This document shows, piece by piece, positions 1 to 11,227 of a DNA stretch of 35,000 nt (the first letter of the stretch is position 1; each line of letters starts with the position of its first letter). The notes below the pieces were generated by a model. It was not told the DNA's origin. It saw only the letters and a program-made list of their open reading frames with translations, and made no database searches. Origin of the DNA: Glandiceps talaboti (taxonomy: Eukaryota; Hemichordata; Enteropneusta; Spengelidae); assembly GCF_964340395.1 (NCBI RefSeq), contig NC_135554.1:27483092-27518091 (forward strand), read 5' to 3'. The translations under genes and the position numbers were made by a program.

Positions 1-1
1 A

Positions 2-33
<32 letters not shown>

Positions 34-34
34 C
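1..34. repeat. (ATAC)n microsatellite at the window edge
   Basis: About eight tandem ATAC units run from the first base, so the array probably continues outside the window. The same tetranucleotide forms a longer tract at 2069-2156. No coding meaning is inferred. Confidence 0.95.
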
Positions 35-178
35 GCTGAAATTGTCACAGAGAGAGAAATTGTAAGTTTTAAAGTTGTTGTTTTCTTGTGTACTCAAAAC
101 TAACAAGCAAAGTGAAAACTTTGTAGTGTTAGCATTGTCAGTTTTTGCGACCATACTTCTTTGTACAATCACTCGTCG

Positions 179-191
179 CCACTAGATGGCA
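179..191 (+). promoter_or_regulatory. CTCF-like site
   Basis: CCACTAGATGGCA matches every position of the CTCF core consensus CCASYAGRKGGCR. CTCF is a zinc-finger architectural protein found across bilaterians. The match is visible in the sequence; occupancy is not. A second, one-mismatch site lies at 31721, also on the plus strand. Confidence 0.4.
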
Positions 192-1980
192 ATATACATT
201 GCAATCAGAGTCAAAATATTGTTGTGAGCTTCACTTTCACTAGTGACATCAGTGAGGTGAGTCACGCCTAGTGTATTAGTATATTCACTGAACTCATAAA
301 ATGATAATTCATGATAACTAGAATGGATAAAATTCATTTTGTGGTGTTATATCACCAAGACAATCTGCTGACTTTAACAAAGTTAAAATCCCAAACATTG
401 AAAGTAGGCATTTTGATGTGCATGGAAAATGAAGGCAGGTATCTACATCCGGGCACTTCAACCATCATTGGACAGATACGGAGAGTAATACAAACTTTCA
501 GGCACCTATGACCACGTGTTCGTAAGGTCGCATGTGTTCAATAGTGGACCATTCCGTTGACAAAGACTGAAGTGTGCAGTCGAAATTTCAGGTATAATTT
601 TCAAGTTGTGCTTGGAACAAAGGTTCAATTCGATACAATGATCACGTTTATCTTTTTTAAAAGTTCACAAAAGGACATCAGAGATCATACTATTTTGATG
701 TACAATTTGGGTAAACTTTTGATAAATTTTGACGTTATGTCTTTGTTGTATAATAAAAGTAAATCTAGAAATTCATCAGTTCAATCTATTTCCGTGTTTT
801 CTTTGACATTTTAATGGTTATCGACCCAATTGAAGTCTTAATTCTCTGGCCGCTAAGAGCTTAAAGTGGTTATAGTAGTCCCGGACTGGGATAGAAATCT
901 TTGTCCATCGTACTTGAAACTAATAAGACGATATTATTTTTCGAACCTCAATATAGTCACTGAAAAATGTTAAAATATCAGTAATTAGACATTGTATACA
1001 AGTCTATATTGTCTATAAGCAGAACAGAAACAGGTTGAAATCGTGATCATCGTTGAGGGCGCTGATTTTGGGTGCTGCTCCAAAAATCAATCTATTTGAT
1101 TTTTCGTGTAAAAGGTTACAAAAAATACGTTTATCCACAGTGATGCAAAACTGTTCACTCACAGTGTACCATATTTCGTGTAAGTTAGTGTATATAAAAA
1201 ACAACATTTTTTTTAAAAACAACACAAAAAAACAAACAAAAATAAAACGTTCAATTTGCAACGAGTGCGGCTTTAATATCATTTACCGTCATTTATTACT
1301 ATGAGTTGACAGTTTGTGGTACTTCTTTGACCACCTGTCGTTTGATATCGCGTCATTGCCACTTCTTGACTTTCTGGCAATTACGCAAACAGAATTTCAG
1401 GTTTGTTTTTCTTCGACGATTTTTGTTTTTTACAGAAACAAAATCTCTAGATGGAAGTGCTTTCTTGTATAATGTGTTCATGTGCTCCATAGTAAACTAG
1501 ACCATATGACCAACCAATGGTTTTTACAACAGCAATAAACTTGGAAATACCTCCCTCTATGCGACGTGATAATTATTCTCTCGTCTTTATCGTCACGATA
1601 ACAGTTTATCATGGTCATATTTAGAATTAGAAGAAAATCCAACGATGACAAAGAATGAAAACATGTATATTAATAAATGAATAAATAATATCTCTAAATA
1701 AATAAAAAAACTGCATGATAACAAAATAACCAAAAGGGAGAGTAAAATTAAACAACCATCAGAAATGTGTGTTGATACTAAAGATAAACGTGTATTCATT
1801 ATCATATTATATTATATCACCAATGTAAGAATACATCAACTCACACAACACGCCAATTCACACAATACATTTTAACTTGTCCAAAAAAATATCTCAACTC
1901 TCCGAATACTCAGTGAAATGAATAGTTTAACTCACCGAATACCAAATTTCAAATTTCAATGATTTTTTCACATAACTAGA
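192..1980. other. Non-coding DNA, no gene seen
   Basis: Only short open frames (under 90 codons) occur, on both strands and often overlapping, with no recognisable protein features and AT-rich composition. Nothing else stands out. It could be intergenic DNA or intron. Confidence 0.6.
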
Positions 1981-2156
1981 TCCATCCATCCATCCATCCA
2001 ACCAACCAACCAACCATCCATCCATCCATCCATCATGATACACACGCACGCACGCACGCACGCACGCACATACATACATACATACATACATACATACATA
2101 CATACATACATACATACATACATACATACATACATACATACATACATACATACATA
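1981..2156. repeat. Compound tetranucleotide microsatellite (ATCC/AACC/CGCA/TACA)
   Basis: Four tetranucleotide arrays follow one another: ATCC units with an AACC block (1981-2034), then CGCA (about 2043-2068), then about 22 TACA units (2069-2156). Each differs from the next by one base, as expected if slippage spread point variants of one founder repeat. Confidence 0.95.
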
Positions 2157-2303
2157 ATGTATCTAAACTCATGTCAAAATATGTAATCAATAAAATTGTT
2201 TTACTTATAAACTTATAACATTAGCCTACATGTATTTCATTACAGCGTTCTTTAACTTTATTATACTAGAATTGTCAATTTTCTATACGGTTGTAATAAA
2301 TCT

Positions 2304-2345
2304 ATATCTTATCTTATCTTATCTTATCTTACCTTGTCTTATGTT
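2304..2345. repeat. (ATCTT)n pentanucleotide repeat
   Basis: About five clean ATCTT units are followed by decaying copies (ACCTT, GTCTT, ATGTT). It is a short degenerate satellite just before the GATA array. Confidence 0.8.
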
Positions 2346-2364
2346 ATATTAACTTAACTTAATG

Positions 2365-2434
<70 letters not shown>
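2365..2434. repeat. (GATA)n microsatellite
   Basis: About 17 uninterrupted GATA units. The tract passes directly into GACG/GACA repeats. Minus-strand reading gives stop-free SIYL/SVCL repeats that are products of the 4-bp period, not a gene. Confidence 0.95.
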
Positions 2435-2435
<1 letters not shown>

Positions 2436-2476
2436 CGGAGGGACGGAGGGACCGACCGACGGACAGACAGCCAGCC

Positions 2477-2507
<31 letters not shown>

Positions 2508-2532
2508 TAGATAGAGAGACAGGGAGAGAGAC

Positions 2533-2585
<53 letters not shown>

Positions 2586-2611
2586 TAGACAGACAGACAG
2601 ACAGACAGATG
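2435..2611. repeat. Degenerate (GACA)n/(GACG)n microsatellite
   Basis: GACGGAGG-type variants, then long GACA runs interrupted by GATA and GAGA units. This continues the preceding GATA array and ends at a TAGG-rich junction near 2625-2640. Confidence 0.93.
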
Positions 2612-2699
2612 TATAAGTTTATATATGTGTAGGTAGGTAGATAAAAGGAAATATGTTCCATGCAAAGGTTGAAACACACGTTCTTTTCGGAGTATTGGC

Positions 2700-3142
2700 A
2701 TTGACTGTAATTTCGGGAAGTACGCATGCGCACATATAACGGTGACTATTGTTTTTCGACCTCATCTGCTGTCACATTTTGATAGTACAAACAACGTGGT
2801 ACGTTTTTTCCAGTATGTTGAAAGCCATAAAAATGAACATGTTGTTTTTACTAGCTAACATATAGGAAATGGAAATATCTACACCTTCCATGATACCTGT
2901 TCCCCCTACAGCTTTATGAAGGTGGTATAATCCGGATAATTTCATCGGAGATTGCCGCGGGCTGGAGAGCAGTTAGATTCCGAATGTGTTGGTAGCAGTA
3001 CAATGTAATCGGCATCGCAGACACAAATGAAACCGTGATGTAAAGAAGACGAGTTATGACAACCATCATTAATTGTCGTGGAGGAACACTGTTAGGAGAT
3101 CGTCTTGTTGAGTACTACGTTGATAAAAAGTCTTTTTAGCTG
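2700..3142 (+). promoter_or_regulatory. Probable promoter and 5' UTR exon of the 552-residue gene
   Basis: This stretch is less AT-rich than its surroundings and is followed by a good splice donor (TG then GTGAGT at 3143). No TATA box was convincing and the transcription start cannot be placed. In the frame that would splice to the coding exon, a TAG lies at 3137-3139, so this exon is untranslated in that frame. The promoter role is inferred from position only. Confidence 0.35.
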
Positions 3143-3406
3143 GTGAGTGTCTCCGTGATACATATTTTCTCCGAGGACAACACGGCATTACTACAACAAC
3201 ACCCGATTTTGAAGTGCGGAGAGCTTTATTATGTGTAAGAGGCATACCTTTTGATAGGCTGAATTGTGTACATATACACTGAGTGTCCTAAACAAATTTC
3301 ACCGTTGGCATGCTACCTTACGCTACTCGGCGACCAACTCACCTGGAATTTAGTGCTTCGTGAAAACGATCGGGGGTTATTTTGTCAATATTTCACCTTA
3401 TTCCAG
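3143..3406 (+). other. Predicted 5' UTR intron (264 bp)
   Basis: The donor GTGAGT at 3143 and the pyrimidine-rich acceptor ending TTATTCCAG at 3406 both fit metazoan splice consensus. Removing this segment removes most of the open frame upstream of the first ATG (3266-3406), which has no in-frame ATG and therefore need not be coding. It is inferred without transcript evidence. Confidence 0.45.
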
Positions 3407-3439
3407 CTTTACGCGATTTCAAACGGATTTTACTTTGTA

Positions 3440-5098
3440 ATGTTAATGGCTGAAAGATGGGCACATCCTGTTTTACCGGGGCCTCGGACTCCGCCGAAAC
3501 TACCGAGGTCGATCGAACGGCCGTCGGGTACAGATTGCTATATTGCAAATATGAGAGACTACAATTTTCATCGTGATGGCGGAGGCGTCGGTAACCGTAA
3601 GGGCAGGGGTTACCGCGATCATAGCAGGAGGCAACGGAGTGCTAGTTCTGGCAGCTCTACCGTGTCATCCTCTTCAGGCAAGGGGAGAGCTAACAATTTG
3701 AACAATAGTAAACACTATCTATCAAAGAGGGAATTAGCAAATCATTATGGCAAGCAAGATTTCCACATGAATCAAGATTTGCATACTGCCCAAGTGACAG
3801 TGGAAAACATAAAGACTGTCAAACAACGAGACTCAAATCACTCAGCGACATCCCGATCGTCAGCGAGAACACGGCGTATTGGAATCGAGCAACAGAATGG
3901 TGAATCGCAAGGTGGGCTAGCAAGGTGGGTCGATTCCGTTAACGCTAACAACTCAGTCCAACCAAACAATATGCGACAAACTAATCAATCACAGCAAAAT
4001 CAACGGACTGTTCCGGATATGGATGCTCAGAGTGTCAACTCTTCACCGAGTGCTGTTGTCGCCAAAAACGGTAATGTGACGACGAACAATCACGACCAAT
4101 GGGAAGTAAGTAGTGTCAGTAGTCGATCCTCTGGACTTACTACTATCTCTGCAGCAGAGAAAACAAAACTAACGAGCCAGTATGGCTTGTCGCCAAGAAT
4201 TCCAAAAGGACATACGCCTGCGACGGAACATTTACCTTCACTTTCGAACGGCCGTCAATCGACAACGGCACCGACAGGTGACTTTTTAAGTCCCCGTGGG
4301 TCGATATCATCTACGTCACGGATGTCAAACGGTGGTGTCGGAGAGTCTGACACTCGTCCTACCACTGTTCCCAATATTACCACGACTGAAACAATTCTTG
4401 AGATAGCCATGAGACAGGTTGATGACACCCACAGAGTTGAAGAACAAATTAACTTTGCACAAACTAAGAAGAAAGACTTTAATTCGAAATCAAGTTCTGA
4501 GTTTAAACAAGTTTTAGATGCAATAAAAGACGACGACGACGATGTTATAAAAGGTATTCCTCGATTACCAAGGCCAGTCAGAAAATTAAGTCGAAATTGG
4601 ACCTCTTTGCGAAGTAAACTCCGTACAACCGTGTCTACTCAACGGGGAGGACCAACCGGGCCAGGTGGCCGAAGGATGTCCGACGCTGTTCCGACAATAA
4701 ACGAGGAGAAGGAAAGTGACGAGCAAGACAAAACTCGAAAAGGTAAAAAGAAAGTGGAAGCAATGTCCCGACCATTAGGTAAAGGTTGGAGATTTGTGAA
4801 GACCAATATGAAAACTATTATTCAAATGGCGGACGATGGTAAAATACAACCTGGACCTCACTTCAGGAAACCAGTCCACAATCCATTTAAGAGTCTTCGA
4901 GATATTATCATGGGGAAGGAATTTCAAATGATGGTACGAAGAAAATCAAGTTTTATAGAGAACGGTGTGTTCCAGTTTGAAGCCGCAAAAAACGACCTGT
5001 ATGCCAGGTACAAAGCACCCGTTGGGGCGAACAATACTAACAATAGCACCGTGCAACGAAACATGTCAAGACGGTTATCAACCCAACAAGGAATATAA
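3440..5098 (+). CDS. Unrecognised 552-aa low-complexity, basic protein
   Basis: This is the only long, non-repetitive open frame in the window, and I do not recognise the family. The frame is open from 3263, but the first ATG is at 3440 (G at -3); a second at 3446 (G at +4) would give 550 residues. Residues 9-29 are proline-rich (PGPRTPPKLPR, PxxP-like). Residues about 60-370 are Ser/Asn/Gln/Arg-rich and look disordered, ending in an acidic DDDDD run near 364. Residues about 375-530 are basic and look ordered, with KLSRNWTSLRSKLR near 380, LGKGWRFVKTNMKTIIQMA near 445, HFRKPVHNPF near 474 and KEFQMMVRRKSS near 493. RRxS motifs with serines at 414, 503 and 547 fit basophilic kinases such as PKA. 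There is no signal peptide or transmembrane segment. A donor-like CAGGTAC at 5004 means the true exon might end near residue 522 and splice onward, making the last 30 residues intron read-through. Coding status is likely; function is unknown. Confidence 0.75.
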   Translation: MLMAERWAHPVLPGPRTPPKLPRSIERPSGTDCYIANMRDYNFHRDGGGVGNRKGRGYRDHSRRQRSASSGSSTVSSSSGKGRANNLNNSKHYLSKRELANHYGKQDFHMNQDLHTAQVTVENIKTVKQRDSNHSATSRSSARTRRIGIEQQNGESQGGLARWVDSVNANNSVQPNNMRQTNQSQQNQRTVPDMDAQSVNSSPSAVVAKNGNVTTNNHDQWEVSSVSSRSSGLTTISAAEKTKLTSQYGLSPRIPKGHTPATEHLPSLSNGRQSTTAPTGDFLSPRGSISSTSRMSNGGVGESDTRPTTVPNITTTETILEIAMRQVDDTHRVEEQINFAQTKKKDFNSKSSSEFKQVLDAIKDDDDDVIKGIPRLPRPVRKLSRNWTSLRSKLRTTVSTQRGGPTGPGGRRMSDAVPTINEEKESDEQDKTRKGKKKVEAMSRPLGKGWRFVKTNMKTIIQMADDGKIQPGPHFRKPVHNPFKSLRDIIMGKEFQMMVRRKSSFIENGVFQFEAAKNDLYARYKAPVGANNTNNSTVQRNMSRRLSTQQGI

Positions 5099-5974
5099 AT
5101 AGTTATGTTACAACTAGTTTATATAATTTCGGTAATAATCAGAATTAATTGTTTGCAAGATTGCTATGATATGACCTAGAAATGTTTAGATGAACTTGGG
5201 AATGTCATCATATGGACGTAACACCCAGTCAATACAGAAAAAAATGGATCGATCGTTCGATTGTTGATATGGACTTGGTGAGGGACAACGGAGGGTGGTC
5301 ACGGTTGAACATGGTTACACAACGACCTGCTGTGGTACATAGTCCGTCACTATCAGATCGACCGAAAACAAAGCTATTTCATTAAATTCCATTTACTGCA
5401 ATTCTTTAGCAAAGCGGGCACATCAACCAGTATAAATCATAACTTCACTGATTCAAGTTCGCAAAAAATGTTAATCGCTTGACATTCAATTTGTATCGGA
5501 AATCCTATTTTGCTCCATCCGAAAGAGGGACGGTATCACATCCAAATTTTGGAAGATTGGTCAGTTTTACATTTTTCAGAACGGGAAGTTTCTGAAAGAT
5601 AAACCTTCAAAACGGAACAAGAGTGTTTCATCTGCATGATTTTATGATTACTACCATGTGTCGATAATTCTAGTAAACGTGGTCATTGGGAAATAATCAA
5701 TCACCTTTAAATGTTGAACTACACGTCCAGCAAACACGTGGATTTAAACACTGGAAAACCGTCTCCATGATGTGATAATCATATCAGCATTACTTTATAT
5801 GACTCTCTGGTCACCAATCAGGATAAAAAGTTCGTTGCTAAGAGACGGCTTAAGAGATATTATACCAAGCGAAATTTCGAAGAATTCAATCCGACTATTG
5901 TAAATTAAGGTAAACTGTGACTTTACAATTTGTCCATGACAAGAAGTATTTTTTATTACATTTCACAAAATAAA
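5099..5974 (+). other. Likely 3' UTR with a candidate poly(A) signal
   Basis: After the TAA the sequence becomes AT-rich with no long frame. The first clear AATAAA in sense orientation is at 5969-5974. The 3' UTR extent is inferred; if the coding exon splices onward instead, this is intron. Confidence 0.35.
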
Positions 5975-7344
5975 AGATCCCAAACTCAGTATAATTGTTG
6001 ATATTTATCAAGTCATTAATGTCAAGTAAAATTTCATACCTGATTTTTCAAATCGTGATTTCTTATTCAATCAAATTTTTTATACTTGACTTTCTATTCA
6101 TGTACAACAAATGACACTCCAATCAGAATAGCCCAGGATCAGACAGTCTATTCCCGTTCATTTGCATACAATTGATGAAAACAAATTTGGAATGAATGCT
6201 TGGATGTTGGGTTATTCATATATTGGAACGAATTGTAATTTAATGAAACTTTCATTTTTTACGATCCAAGAGATTTGGTGAATCCTGCATGTGTCTCCAT
6301 GTTCATTCGTAAAGTATAGATCACTATTTGTATCGTAAAATCAGTTTCTTGATTGTTAGAAGGGTTGTGTAACCTTCATGGACGTTCGGTTCCTTCACCA
6401 CGTTGTCATAATTTCAAGTGCACGCCACGTAGGTTGCAAATTGTTGATTGAAAGATCTCTAACATACCTCCCGATAGTTCTGAGCAACAAGTTTGATGTC
6501 AAGTATGTTTCGTTGTTGTACACAAGACCTTGGGTAAACTCAAGGATTATTTGACCATTGTGGTGTGGAAATCATTGTGTACACCAGACACAAGCACCAG
6601 TTTGTCGATTGGGTGAAAGTCTAACTAAATCACCAGTGTTTGTTTGCCGTTGTACTTGAAATAAGGGTATAAACATAGCTTTGCTTACAAGGCGTGCAAT
6701 TTTCAAAAACAAAACAAAAAACTACATTACAGAAGGTGTTTGCTGTACTTGGGGTATCAGACAAAGAATGATCTAGAACGCTGCATTGTATTTTCTTTTG
6801 CATGGACGCAACCGGCATGCTATTTATCTATAGCTGCGTTCAGACGAACCTCTTTGATGTTACACAACCCAATGTTGTCATGGCAACCACTGGAAAGGGC
6901 AACAATACGGTTAACAACTAGTGCATTTGACCTGCGGCAAATTAGTATTTGTTAATTCCTAGTATGGATAGGTTGTCATTTAAAATGATGGTCTGATTAT
7001 TTACACAGTGACAATACACCTGCAATCGTTCAATGCATCTAGTCATGTCCATTTCACTACAACGTAATTACTACTACTATAGTAATACAGCAAAGCGAAC
7101 ATGTTCACCTCTGTCTCTTTGTGATGGCGACGAACATTTGTTAATTTCAACTCAATTGAAATGTGAGCTTCCTTTCTCCGTGTCATTTTTCACATCGTTC
7201 TACTCGTTAAACCCGGAAACTATCTATTCCAATCACATTTCCAGCTAAATTTCTACTTCTAAGTTTTGTTATTTCGAAACCGGTGACCGTTAAAACTGAA
7301 AATGTTTGTTTTTATTGTGGCATTGAGGCAAAGTAAACAAAAGT
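5975..7344. other. Non-coding DNA, no gene seen
   Basis: Only frames under 75 codons occur, with no recognisable motif. An RFX X-box-like site at 6874 is listed separately. Nothing else is supported. Confidence 0.6.
6874..6887. promoter_or_regulatory. RFX X-box-like motif
   Basis: GTTGTCATGGCAAC fits the X-box consensus RYYNYYATRRNRAC on both strands and is an almost perfect inverted repeat of the RFX half-site RGYAAC with a two-base spacer. RFX factors bind such sites upstream of ciliary and some neural genes. Binding here is untested. Confidence 0.4.
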
Positions 7345-7408
7345 GAGTCGGCATTGAAATAAACAGAATCAACTGAGTCGGCATTGAAATAAACAGAATC
7401 AACTGAGT
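7345..7408. repeat. Tandem duplication, 30-bp unit
   Basis: Two perfect 30-bp copies starting GAGTCGGCATTG lie at 7345 and 7375, with a third partial GAGT at 7405. Identity suggests a recent duplication. Confidence 0.9.
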
Positions 7409-8257
7409 GATTGTAATGGCAGTCCTAATGGAAAGTAGAACCTAATGACTTGTATGTCAAATTTCTAGTATACAAATGAAATCAAGCAAACAAGAATACA
7501 TGCACATATTTATTTTCTTATCTGGCATCGACCGTATTTTTATACTGTACAGTTACATATAGTAACTGATGCAATGTACCACTGTCACCTTAGAAGACTG
7601 TTATACACACGAAAAGATATACACATGACTATTTTTGCGAATGAAAATCAAAGATATTCATTTTCATTAGATTCTAGTACGAAATATGAAAGAAAGTGTG
7701 TTTATTTCAAGATATTTTGTTCAGCGTGTATCCATTTTTCACGAGTCTATCTTAGATACTAAACGGTTGGCCATTGTGCCCGCATTACATTACATACCCT
7801 CGTTTACTTTTCATTTTTAAACCAGAGTACCAAGTTGTTTAAATATACTGTGCATGTTAATCATATTATAAGGTTAGTTTAGATGCAGCACAATGATTTT
7901 AGCCGATAGCGATGAAAAATATATGCGATAATAAGTGAAAGATACTCATGTGGAATTTGGTCAGTACAATATATGTAGTGAGATTAATCCGTTGTTCAAA
8001 CACAAGGAACGGCACTGTTTGAATATAATCCAACGATCCACATATTTCGATTACTTCTAGCCCTAGTTCATTACATTAGGGATACACGTGTGTCGAACGC
8101 TTTGGTTAATCTAAGATACGTAAGGGCATATGAAATCCCACATTACACAATAAATTGTATAAAATAGTATAAATTGTGGGTCTAAATTTTAATAGTTTGT
8201 CCAGAACATTGCATCTGTAATAACATGGACAATATAGTTTAAATGCCAATATATATA

Positions 8258-8279
8258 TTTTTTTTTTGGGGGGGGGGGG
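8258..8279. repeat. T10-G12 homopolymer junction
   Basis: Ten T followed directly by twelve G. This is one of three 12-13 base G or C runs in the window; lengths may be affected by sequencing error. Confidence 0.85.
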
Positions 8280-8319
8280 TGATATGTGATCTATGACACG
8301 AAATGAACTAGATTCGATA

Positions 8320-8327
8320 TGACGTCA
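8320..8327. promoter_or_regulatory. Palindromic CRE (TGACGTCA)
   Basis: An exact CREB/ATF octamer. There is no adjacent gene to give it context, and a single octamer is weak evidence. Confidence 0.2.
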
Positions 8328-10090
8328 ACCTATTACCGGAAATTCAAAACATCAACGGTGTCAAATAACGAGTAAAATAATCAGACATTGACGTATTTGA
8401 GTACAACTGGAAACATAAACATATGTATGTGTATGTGGATGCAGTCGTTTATTGCTAGAATCAAGAAAATTGAAACGGGTATATAAAACTACGGAAGACA
8501 TGGCGTCGTGAATACAAAATATCTTATTCCCCTGATGTAGCACGAATTGGAATCGCGGCGAGAATACGAACTAGAGTTTTACATGACTTAATCTTAACCG
8601 TGGCTATAAAATACCCACAAGAAATATTTCAAAACGTGAATATAGTCGTTAACGGAATACTAATAAGAGATGATGATTCAGAATTTCTGTAAGCTTCACG
8701 ATTGAGTCATCGGAGAAAATAATGAAGTACATCATATGACATGTTGACGAATTTGATGACTACTTCAACGCTGTTAAAATGAGCACGACATGACATTCTC
8801 CACTTTCGCAGCTCATGTATATTTCATCTTTTGGATTAAAATTCGGTCTTCGTTTCTGAAAATAAATATCCTCATCTATAAGTTTATAACAATTGCCTGT
8901 CAGTATTACTCTCGCCATTTCATTATTATATCATCCATTCAAGTATATTAATATTTATTAATGTAATATTAGTAATCTCAATGGAAAGGAAATTATACCA
9001 CATGATTGCCCTAACCTAATAATATAGTTCATTCACAAGAAATTTTTTGAATACATTTTTCACCAAGTGCATTTTTCTGTTATAATTAGTTAGTAACCTA
9101 CACGAAACCAAATTAACCAGCGGAGGTAGCTAATATTTCATTTTTTGTGGATAATTTATCCAATGATTGATTTACTAATACGCCAAGGGAATATTCCTAT
9201 TTGATTCTTTGAGTGAATGTGAACGATACAACGATATGACATTCAACACTACACTATTATGTCAGACATGCCATACATAGTTCGCTAAAAAGCTACATCA
9301 ATTCTTAAAACGTCATCCATTGTTCGGTAAAAGCTAGAACGATTCTTAAATGTCAAATACATATAAGTTAAATACAGACGTAGAAGCTTATCAGCATTTC
9401 ACCGTATATGTTAATATCTGCCAAACATCAGTCTTGCTGGATTTTCTTTACATTACTGTGTTTGAGTGTCAAGCTGTTGACTGTTATGTTTATTATGGCT
9501 CGGTAAAGTGTGTTAATATGTTAACATATAATATTTAATGACCCATTTCATAATTTGCTGAATATAATTATAGACGTTAAATTTCACCATATTTCACTCA
9601 AAAGCATGAATATCCGGATTTCGATTTCTAAAGAAATAATGGAATTTCCCGATATGCTTAAAAACTCTTGTAAAACGTGCCTGAAATAACACCGTTGAGA
9701 TGATGTTGAAATTAGTTACAGTGTATAACACGGTGCAGTCACCTTGGTAATTTATGGTTACAATCCTTAAAAGTCTAGTTTTACTGACAATATGATAACC
9801 AATTCACGTGTTGCCTTCAGAACACGTCCACAGATGAGTACAGATAATATTAATTGCCCGTACAAAATTAAAACCACTTGACGATGACAAAACAGAATTT
9901 CTCTCCCATATGCAAATATGAAATGGGTTTATTATTAGATTGATGGACTTTCTGTATAACGTGACACTTAGCTCTCTTTTAATTGGGACGTATATATGTT
10001 GTTTGTATCATTTCACTTTTGAAATTGACATCATCTCTTCGCTAGTCAATATTCACACAGTCGTTCCACTTAACTCAGGGTGTAATACAG

Positions 10091-10142
10091 TGTATATTTC
10101 AGAATGCCTCCGGCAACGTTAACCCAACTGTTGAAATATACA
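10091..10142. other. Inverted repeat, 11-bp perfect arms
   Basis: TGTATATTTCA (10091-10101) and its reverse complement TGAAATATACA (10132-10142) flank a 30-base GC-richer loop. The function is unknown. Confidence 0.6.
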
Positions 10143-10273
10143 TATCATGTGCGACATATTTATTATTTTGAAGTTGGCCACATCTAGACTAACCTTTGTC
10201 ATAATTCAGAATGCCTCGCTGCACACCATAACTTAATTGCATGCAGCGCAGTTTTTCATTGCCGATAAACATT

Positions 10274-10287
10274 GTTGCCATGACAAC
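10274..10287. promoter_or_regulatory. RFX X-box-like motif
   Basis: GTTGCCATGACAAC fits the X-box consensus on both strands and is the exact reverse complement of the site at 6874-6887. It sits within a longer inverted repeat with ATTGTTG and CAACAAT arms. Confidence 0.4.
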
Positions 10288-11227
10288 AATAGTGTTTGTT
10301 ATGATTGCATTACTCTAGGGACAGTAAGACACACGTGACGAGATGTTTTAAGAAATTGAAATGAACTCATTTATATTTTTTCACAAATTTTATAAATAAG
10401 GTGCTTAAAAGCGTTTTCCTTGCTATCGGATACAATGACTGCCAAAGCTGCCAGTTTTCCACCGTCATAGATCTTTACTTTTGTGGACTAAATACTAAAG
10501 CTAGATCGGATTACACTTCTTAAATACCATTCACCATCATTGATTTGTTCATAGTGGTTTGAACGTCTACACGGTTTCACTTTCACGAAACATTATCAAC
10601 CTGATTTCGCTTGATACCTACACAGGAAAAGTTAGATAATGCAACCTCGTTAACGTTTTCACTATAATATCTCCCATATCTCCAATGAATTTTAATACAT
10701 GTATCTGTAAATAAACACATCACCATTTCACCATACGGATGTATAACTTTCAAAATGGCGTCGTCTGTACGTAACCAAGGAGACACGGGGAGGAGAATAA
10801 TTTGTTATCACCTTGTGCTATATATTTTATTACTTCCATCGTTGTACACTTTATAAATGTATTACACTATTTTAGCCAAGAACTTGAACTTTTAACGTTT
10901 CTTTTCCTTTTAAAAAATAGGTGATCTTGCGAACAGCAATCCATTATTTAATATTTTTGAATATTGTAATAATTCAATTTCACTGTCTTTCTATACATAT
11001 TTTGTAAATAATGAACAATCTATTTATCATTATTGTTTTCATTTTACGGAAGGATATCTTTCGGAAAAAGGTCGAAGGTTAAGCATCAAATAAATACATT
11101 TATTTAAAAAAAATTACGTTGTGTTTCGATTGATCTCATTTCAACATGGTAGTGTAGACTGTTAGATACGATGTGGTGTTCTATGCTATCAGCTCTAGAT
11201 CAGCATGGTGGGGCTGAACAACACGAC

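Larger units (their letters stand above)
7409..11227. other. Non-coding DNA, no gene seen
   Basis: AT-rich sequence with only short frames and no recognisable exon. It contains a T10G12 tract (8258-8279), a CRE (8320), a hairpin (10091-10142) and an X-box-like palindrome (10274), listed separately. Confidence 0.6.

Noticed and set aside
1050-1066. Possible CTCF core at GAGGGCGCTGAT
   Set aside because: Only the right half matches; the CCA half and the central A are absent.
1013-1304. Frames open on both strands over the same 250 bases
   Set aside because: Both are short, AT-rich and unrecognisable; dual openness occurs by chance at this length.
2354-2733. Two overlapping minus-strand frames of SVCL/SIYL repeats
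   Set aside because: They are translations of GATA and GACA microsatellites; any 4-bp repeat without a stop gives such frames.
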